Assembly: GCA_900540855.1 (NCBI GenBank) | Contig: UQHK01000001.1 | Location: 62,001 to 126,000 of the forward strand | Direction: 5' to 3' | Source: an uncultured Collinsella sp. | GTDB lineage: Bacteria > Actinomycetota > Coriobacteriia > Coriobacteriales > Coriobacteriaceae | Length of the DNA stretch: 64,000 nt | Shown here: piece after piece, positions 59,609 to 64,000 of the stretch | Numbering within the stretch: the stretch's first letter is position 1 | Layout of the letters: each line of letters opens with the position of its first letter | The notes under the pieces: generated by a model | The model's input: only the letters and a program-made list of their open reading frames with translations | What the model was told of the DNA's origin: nothing | Database searches by the model: none | Position numbers and translations under genes: made by a program

Positions 59609-62326
59609 ATGGCAGCAACGGATATCGAGCGCGGACTCTCGACCGCCGAGGTCGAGGAGCGCATCGCCGCCGGTAAGATCAACCGCAACATGGAGCTCAA
59701 GACCAAGTCGGTCAAAGAGCTCATCATCGAGAACCTCTGCACGCTGTTCAATTTGATCAACGTGATCTTGGCGTTCCTGGTCATTTTGACCGGTTCGTTT
59801 AAGAATCTGACGTTCCTGTTCGTGGTGTTCCTCAATACCGCTATTGGCGTCATTCAGTCCATGCGTTCCAAAAAGATGGTCGATAAGCTCACGCTGCTGA
59901 CCTCCAAGAAGGCCATCGCGGTGCGCGACGGCTCCGAGGTGGAGCTCGACCTGGACCAGATCGTGCTCGACGACATCATCCGCCTGGGGCGCGGCGACCA
60001 GATCCCCGCTGACGCCGTGGTGGTTTCGGGCGAGGCGCTCGTGAACGAGAGCCTGCTGACGGGCGAGAGCGATCTTATTAAGAAACAGCCCGGTTCCGAG
60101 CTCATGAGCGGCAGCTTTATCGACTCGGGTCTGCTGCGCGCCCGCGTGATCCATGTCGGCGCCGACAACTACGTGGCCAAAATTAATAACGAGGCCAAGT
60201 ACGTCAAAAAGGTCAATTCCGAGATCATGAACGCGCTCAACGCCATCGTGCGCTTTGCGAGCATCATCATGATCCCGCTCGGTTTGGCGTTGTTTGCCTC
60301 GAGCGTGAGCGAGCTGTGGGATGCCGCGGGAACCCCAGGCAATAGCGCGCTTTCGTGGTGCTTCTCCGAGCTGTTGGCTGGTCATGTGCCTTCGTCGGCG
60401 CTGCTGTCCACGGTGGGCGCCCTGCTGGGCATGATCCCGCAAGGCCTGGTGCTGCTGACCTCGTCGGTGCTCGCCATCGCCACGGTGCGCCTGGCCCGCC
60501 GCAAGGTACTCGCGCAGCAGCTCTACTGCATTGAGACGCTCGCGCGTGTCGACGTGCTGTGCCTGGACAAGACGGGCACCATCACGTCGGGCCGCATGGA
60601 GGTCGAGGGTACCTATCCGCTGCCGGTCGAGGGTATGGGTGCGGGGGAGGGCGACGCCGCCGTTCCCGTCGATACCACGGTGCTCGATTTTGCGCTGGCT
60701 AACGTCGCACGTGCGACCTCGGCCGATGCCAACGAGACCTGTCAGGCGCTGCTCAACTATTACGCCGACCGTCCGGTCGAGGTGTCTGAGCCGCTGTCGG
60801 TCATTCCGTTCTCGTCTTCCAAAAAGTGGAGCGGCGCGTCGTTTGCACAGGGCTCATATGTGATGGGTGCGGCGCAGTTTGTGCTCTCTGATCGTGCGTT
60901 TGCCCAGGTCGAGAACCGTGTCGCCGAACTTGCCGACACCTGCCGCGTGCTTGTGGTGGCCTGCGTGGACGGCTTTACGCCCGATGGCGATATGGTGGGC
61001 GAGGCCGAGCCCGTGGGCTTTGTGACCATTCGCGACGAGATCCGCACCTCGGCCGCCGAGACCATCGGGTACTTTAACGAGCAGGGCGTGACCCTCAACG
61101 TGATCAGTGGCGACGACCCGCGTACGGTGTCGTCGATTGCGCGCGTGGTGGGCGTGCCGGGGGCTGACGCTTATGTGGACGCCACGACGCTCGATACGCC
61201 GGCCAAGCTCGATGCCGCAGTGGACCGCTACCATGTCTTTGGTCGTGTGACCCCGCAGCAGAAGCGCGAGCTCGTGCAGGCACTCAAGCGCCGCGAGCAC
61301 ACCGTGGCCATGACGGGCGACGGCGTTAACGATGTGCTAGCGCTCAAGGAGGCTGACTGCTCCGTCGCCATGGCGGCTGGCTCCGACGCCGCGCGTAACG
61401 TGGCCGAGATCGTACTCGTCGACAACGACTTTGCCTCGATGCCCGCCGTGGTGGCCGAGGGCCGTCGCTCCATCAACAACCTGCAGCGCTCCGCGGCGCT
61501 GTTCCTGACCAAAACGCTGTTCTCGATGGGCTTGGCGGCGCTGTGCATCGCGCTGCCGCCGTACCCCTTCGAGCCCATCCAGATGACGCTCATTAACTTC
61601 TTCTGTATTGGCGCGCCGGGCTTTGTGTTGGGCCTGGAGCCCAACAATGCTCGCGTGAAGGGATCGTTCCTGACGAACGTGCTCAAGCGGGCACTGCCGG
61701 CGTCGATTGCGGTCATTTTGGCTGCAGCGCTCGATATCTTTGTGGCGCGGGTGTTTGGCTTTAGCCAGCTCACGCTGTCTACGATGTGCCTGCTTACGTC
61801 GTGCGCGGCGAGCGTCAGCCTGATCTGGCGCATCTCGCAGCCTCTCACGCCCTTACGCGTGGTGCTCTTCGTGTTTGTTGTCGCCGGCATCCTGGTGGGC
61901 GTTATCGGATTCCCGGAGCTGCTGTCTATTGCCAACCTGTCGATGGGCCAGATGGTAATCTTGGCTGTCATCGTGGTCTTTACCTGCTCGGTGTTCTTTA
62001 AGCTCGCCACGATGATGGATTCGCTCAAGCCGCGTCGTCGTCATGCCGCAACTGGTTTTGGCCGCGGTGTGCGCGTCCACCTGGGTCGCGGTGGCGGCAA
62101 GGTGAGCTCGACGGGTTCGACGGCCGAGCGTTTTGCCAAGCGCGTCGCCGCCGACATGGCGCAGCGCCGCGAAGCTCGCACCGTTCGCGAGGCCGAGGCC
62201 CGCGCACTCGAGGGCGTGGCCCAGGCCCAGCCCAAGAAAAAGAAGGGTAGCGGAGCCAAGCGCTCTCGCGTAACCAAGTCCGCCCAAGGCATCAAAGTCT
62301 CGATGCCGAGCAAAAAGAAGAAGTAA
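59609..62326 (+). CDS. P-type cation-transporting ATPase with Lys-rich tail
   Basis: The roughly 905-residue membrane pump has the P-type motifs: actuator TGES (ESLLTGESDLIKK), M4 segment LGMIPQGLVLLTSSVLAIAT, phosphorylation site CLDKTGTITSG near residue 320, and hinge AMTGDGVNDVLALKEADCSV. The M4 IPQGL sequence and general layout resemble mycobacterial CtpE-like pumps more than Kdp or copper pumps; calcium or magnesium is a guess. No N-terminal metal-binding domain is present. After the last helix is a basic 90-residue tail ending KKKKGSGAKRSR...SKKKK. ATG at 59609 is favoured over ATG/GTG 12-15 bases earlier on similarity grounds; no start has a strong ribosome site. The gene lies just after the tRNA-Arg terminator. 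Confidence 0.85.
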   Translation: MAATDIERGLSTAEVEERIAAGKINRNMELKTKSVKELIIENLCTLFNLINVILAFLVILTGSFKNLTFLFVVFLNTAIGVIQSMRSKKMVDKLTLLTSKKAIAVRDGSEVELDLDQIVLDDIIRLGRGDQIPADAVVVSGEALVNESLLTGESDLIKKQPGSELMSGSFIDSGLLRARVIHVGADNYVAKINNEAKYVKKVNSEIMNALNAIVRFASIIMIPLGLALFASSVSELWDAAGTPGNSALSWCFSELLAGHVPSSALLSTVGALLGMIPQGLVLLTSSVLAIATVRLARRKVLAQQLYCIETLARVDVLCLDKTGTITSGRMEVEGTYPLPVEGMGAGEGDAAVPVDTTVLDFALANVARATSADANETCQALLNYYADRPVEVSEPLSVIPFSSSKKWSGASFAQGSYVMGAAQFVLSDRAFAQVENRVAELADTCRVLVVACVDGFTPDGDMVGEAEPVGFVTIRDEIRTSAAETIGYFNEQGVTLNVISGDDPRTVSSIARVVGVPGADAYVDATTLDTPAKLDAAVDRYHVFGRVTPQQKRELVQALKRREHTVAMTGDGVNDVLALKEADCSVAMAAGSDAARNVAEIVLVDNDFASMPAVVAEGRRSINNLQRSAALFLTKTLFSMGLAALCIALPPYPFEPIQMTLINFFCIGAPGFVLGLEPNNARVKGSFLTNVLKRALPASIAVILAAALDIFVARVFGFSQLTLSTMCLLTSCAASVSLIWRISQPLTPLRVVLFVFVVAGILVGVIGFPELLSIANLSMGQMVILAVIVVFTCSVFFKLATMMDSLKPRRRHAATGFGRGVRVHLGRGGGKVSSTGSTAERFAKRVAADMAQRREARTVREAEARALEGVAQAQPKKKKGSGAKRSRVTKSAQGIKVSMPSKKKK

Positions 62327-62429
62327 CTACGCGCCCTGGCGATGTTGAATTGGTGCCTTGCTCCTGTGGGGCCGTGGCGATGTTATGCTCTAACCTCGAT
62401 TATTTGAATTGCTTCGAAAAGAGGATGCC

Positions 62430-63572
62430 GTGATCTGCCCGCATTGCCTTAAGACTATCGAGGACGGCGCCTCGTTCTGCCCCTACTGCAACGCCTATGT
62501 GGGTCCGGGCGATGGTCCCGAGCACACCGAGTTCGTGTTCTGTGAGGGCTGCGGTGCCCGTCTTTCTCCGCATGATCGTACGTGCCCCAAATGCGGACGC
62601 CCCGCTCCGGGTATCCTCTCCGAGGATGCGGCAGCATCCGACCTGGCAGCGGGCCGCACGGCGGGCTTTCCGCGCCTAACGCAAGAGCAGATCGATACCG
62701 AGGTGCCGCATGCGCCGGCCTCTGCCGCTGCGGTGCTTTCGGACGCCGCCGACCCCAATGAGACCTGCGTGCTGCCAGCTTTCGATAAGGATTTCGGTAT
62801 CCCCAAGGTCGATATTCCCACGCCCGTTTCCCTGCATGACGATGCTCAAAAACCCAAGCGCAAGGTGCACCCCGACGAGGACGCCTATCACAAGCATAAG
62901 CGTCATATTCCCAAGCCGCTCATTATCATCGCGGTCCTTGCCGTCGTGTGCGGTGGTGCCTATTGGTTCGTGACGACCGATCCCATGGGTGTTATGCCTG
63001 GCTTCTACGACCAGTTTGGCCAAGCTGCACAAACCACCTTCCCCACGCGTCAAAAGGGCGAGGCGACTGAGGACGATACCAAGCAGGGCGATTCTGCCGA
63101 GGTGGTTCAGGAAGAAACCGTGCTCACCGATGATCAGCTCTATACCAGGCTCGACGGTCTGTATCAGACCATCGTGTCCTACGCTGACGAGGACCAGATC
63201 GGCGAGGTCATCGATTCCTTTAACAACGGTTATCTCCGAACGCCGCTGTCCACCCGTCAGGAGCTGTCGCAGAGTGCCTACGCCCTGCGCGACCAGATCA
63301 AAAAGACGCAAGATGAGCTCAACAACCTGAAAGTACAGGACGATACGGTCTATGCGGATGACATCGCCCACTTAAAGCAGCTTGCCGAGTGGATGTATGA
63401 GCGCGTCGACGTGATCTGCCAGAGCTGGGATATCTCGCTGGCCATTCCCGATGGCGAGTCGATGAGTTCCCACCAAAGCGAGATCCTGGCGCCCATCTCG
63501 CAGGGCGGCAACAGCGCGCTGAACCAGTACGATGCCAATGTGGGTTCCTGGAAGCCGCAGCAGCGTTCCTAA
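62430..63572 (+). CDS. Zinc-ribbon membrane protein of unknown function
   Basis: The 380-residue protein starts with two zinc ribbons: CPHCLKTIEDGASFCPYC and CEGCGARLSPHDRTCPKC (cysteines near residues 3, 6, 17, 20 and 38, 41, 52, 55). An acidic linker follows, then one transmembrane helix (PLIIIAVLAVVCGGAYWFVT, about residues 165-184) and an extracellular helical domain (about 220-380). Such zinc-ribbon plus single-helix proteins are common in Actinobacteria; the role is not known. GTG at 62430 follows AAAGAGG; it yields MICPHC directly. It is followed about 100 bases later by the cyclophilin gene. Confidence 0.8.
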   Translation: MICPHCLKTIEDGASFCPYCNAYVGPGDGPEHTEFVFCEGCGARLSPHDRTCPKCGRPAPGILSEDAAASDLAAGRTAGFPRLTQEQIDTEVPHAPASAAAVLSDAADPNETCVLPAFDKDFGIPKVDIPTPVSLHDDAQKPKRKVHPDEDAYHKHKRHIPKPLIIIAVLAVVCGGAYWFVTTDPMGVMPGFYDQFGQAAQTTFPTRQKGEATEDDTKQGDSAEVVQEETVLTDDQLYTRLDGLYQTIVSYADEDQIGEVIDSFNNGYLRTPLSTRQELSQSAYALRDQIKKTQDELNNLKVQDDTVYADDIAHLKQLAEWMYERVDVICQSWDISLAIPDGESMSSHQSEILAPISQGGNSALNQYDANVGSWKPQQRS

Positions 63573-63610
63573 AATTAGTTCGCCATAGTCGGCATAACCT
63601 ACGTGCGCAA

Positions 63611-63640
63611 TTGATGTAAACCCGTGCTTATTGCTACAAT
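63611..63640 (+). promoter_or_regulatory. Promoter of the cyclophilin gene
   Basis: TTGATG (63611-63616) and TACAAT (63635-63640) are 18 bases apart, 39 bases before the start codon. Confidence 0.6.
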
Positions 63641-63679
63641 TCGTACAAATATGCTTTAAACGCACGAGGAAGGAACCAC

Positions 63680-64000
63680 ATGTTTGGTTTTAAGAAAGAG
63701 CTCTACACGCCCGAGTATCAGCTTGTCGGCGACGAGTGCGCCGTAATCGAGACGTCGAAGGGTACCATCAAGGTCAAGTTTGACGGCGAGGGCGCTCCCA
63801 TTCATGTCGCGAACTTCTGCGAGCTTTCCACGATGGGCTTCTATGATGGCCTTAAGTTCCATCGCTATGTGCCCGGTTTTGTTATCCAGGGCGGCGACCC
63901 CAATACCCGCGACATGTCCGGCGCCGACGTCGCTGCCGGTCTTGAAGGCCCCGACGGTATGCCCGGTACCGGTGGCCCCGGCTACTGCATCAAGGGCGAG
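63680..64000 (+). CDS. Peptidyl-prolyl cis-trans isomerase, cyclophilin type (5' part)
   Basis: The first 107 codons of a cyclophilin are present; the window ends inside the gene. Translation gives MFGFKKELYTPEYQLVGDEC, AVIETSKGTIKVKFDGEGAP, then VANFCELSTMGFYDGLKFHR with the catalytic-type Arg, and YVPGFVIQGGDPNTRDMSGA, the classic cyclophilin block. The enzyme speeds proline isomerisation in folding. ATG at 63680 has GAGGAAGGAACC upstream. No signal peptide is seen, so it is probably cytosolic. Confidence 0.93.
   Translation, partial: MFGFKKELYTPEYQLVGDECAVIETSKGTIKVKFDGEGAPIHVANFCELSTMGFYDGLKFHRYVPGFVIQGGDPNTRDMSGADVAAGLEGPDGMPGTGGPGYCIKGE

Overview
The window looks like a chromosomal segment of a high-GC, host-associated actinobacterium of the Coriobacteriia, most likely Collinsella. 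This rests on gene content and style: a GlgC/GlgD pair, a single-chain serine dehydratase, fused AroE-AroK and RmlC-RmlD proteins, Lys/Ala-rich protein tails, GTG starts and coding regions rich in G and C. The genus is an inference; no marker was compared. No CRISPR array, intact insertion sequence or prophage was seen.

Layout. 1-0.96 kb: the end of a cobalamin cluster (cobK), then a decayed IS21-type fragment. 0.97-6.2 kb (minus): a MacA/MacB-like ABC efflux operon and an L,D-transpeptidase. 6.4-9.6 kb (minus): L-serine dehydratase and metK. 9.9-17.2 kb (plus): gltX, priA, def, fmt and rsmB, separated by very long hairpins. 17.4-18.7 kb: an AT-rich orphan membrane protein and an FmdB zinc ribbon. 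18.8-32.1 kb (minus): a glycogen cluster read glgB-glgP-glgC-glgD-glgA, then a GH13-GH77 fusion. 32.4-33.7 kb (plus): a HAD phosphatase and a thiamine pyrophosphokinase. 34-48.5 kb: a cell-surface polysaccharide locus between tRNA-Ala(GGC) and tRNA-Arg(TCT). It starts with a specialised NusG (LoaP type) behind a long structured leader, then a priming sugar transferase, a GT2 enzyme and rmlA-rmlB-rmlCD. A convergent YfhO/GT2/GT2 group, a DUF6020-like membrane protein and a Wzm/Wzt-like ABC exporter follow. 48.7-50.6 kb: an acyltransferase and an orphan XRE-family regulator. 50.8-59.3 kb (minus): an eight-gene aromatic amino-acid operon (DAHP synthase, tyrA, aroB, aroA, aroC, pheA, aroE-aroK, aroQ) covering the whole shikimate pathway plus the Phe and Tyr branches. 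59.5-64 kb (plus): tRNA-Arg(CCG), a P-type ATPase, a zinc-ribbon membrane protein and the start of a cyclophilin gene.

How genes work together. The glycogen genes supply ADP-glucose synthesis, polymerisation, branching, phosphorolysis and maltodextrin recycling in one direction of transcription. The polysaccharide locus makes dTDP-rhamnose, primes a lipid carrier and carries an ABC exporter but no visible Wzx/Wzy, suggesting ABC-dependent export. A CsbB/YfhO-like pair may add side groups to a surface polymer.

Most interesting for follow-up: a set of sequence-unrelated long palindromes (arms 16-33 bp, several with GGGACA/TGTCCC) in many gaps; two copies of a 66-67 bp palindromic repeat; competing hairpins ahead of the LoaP-type gene; Lys/Ala/Thr tails on both GlgA and GlgB; four TGGTAAA half-sites between glgB and the HAD gene; and a short leader reading frame overlapping a terminator-like hairpin ahead of the aromatic operon.
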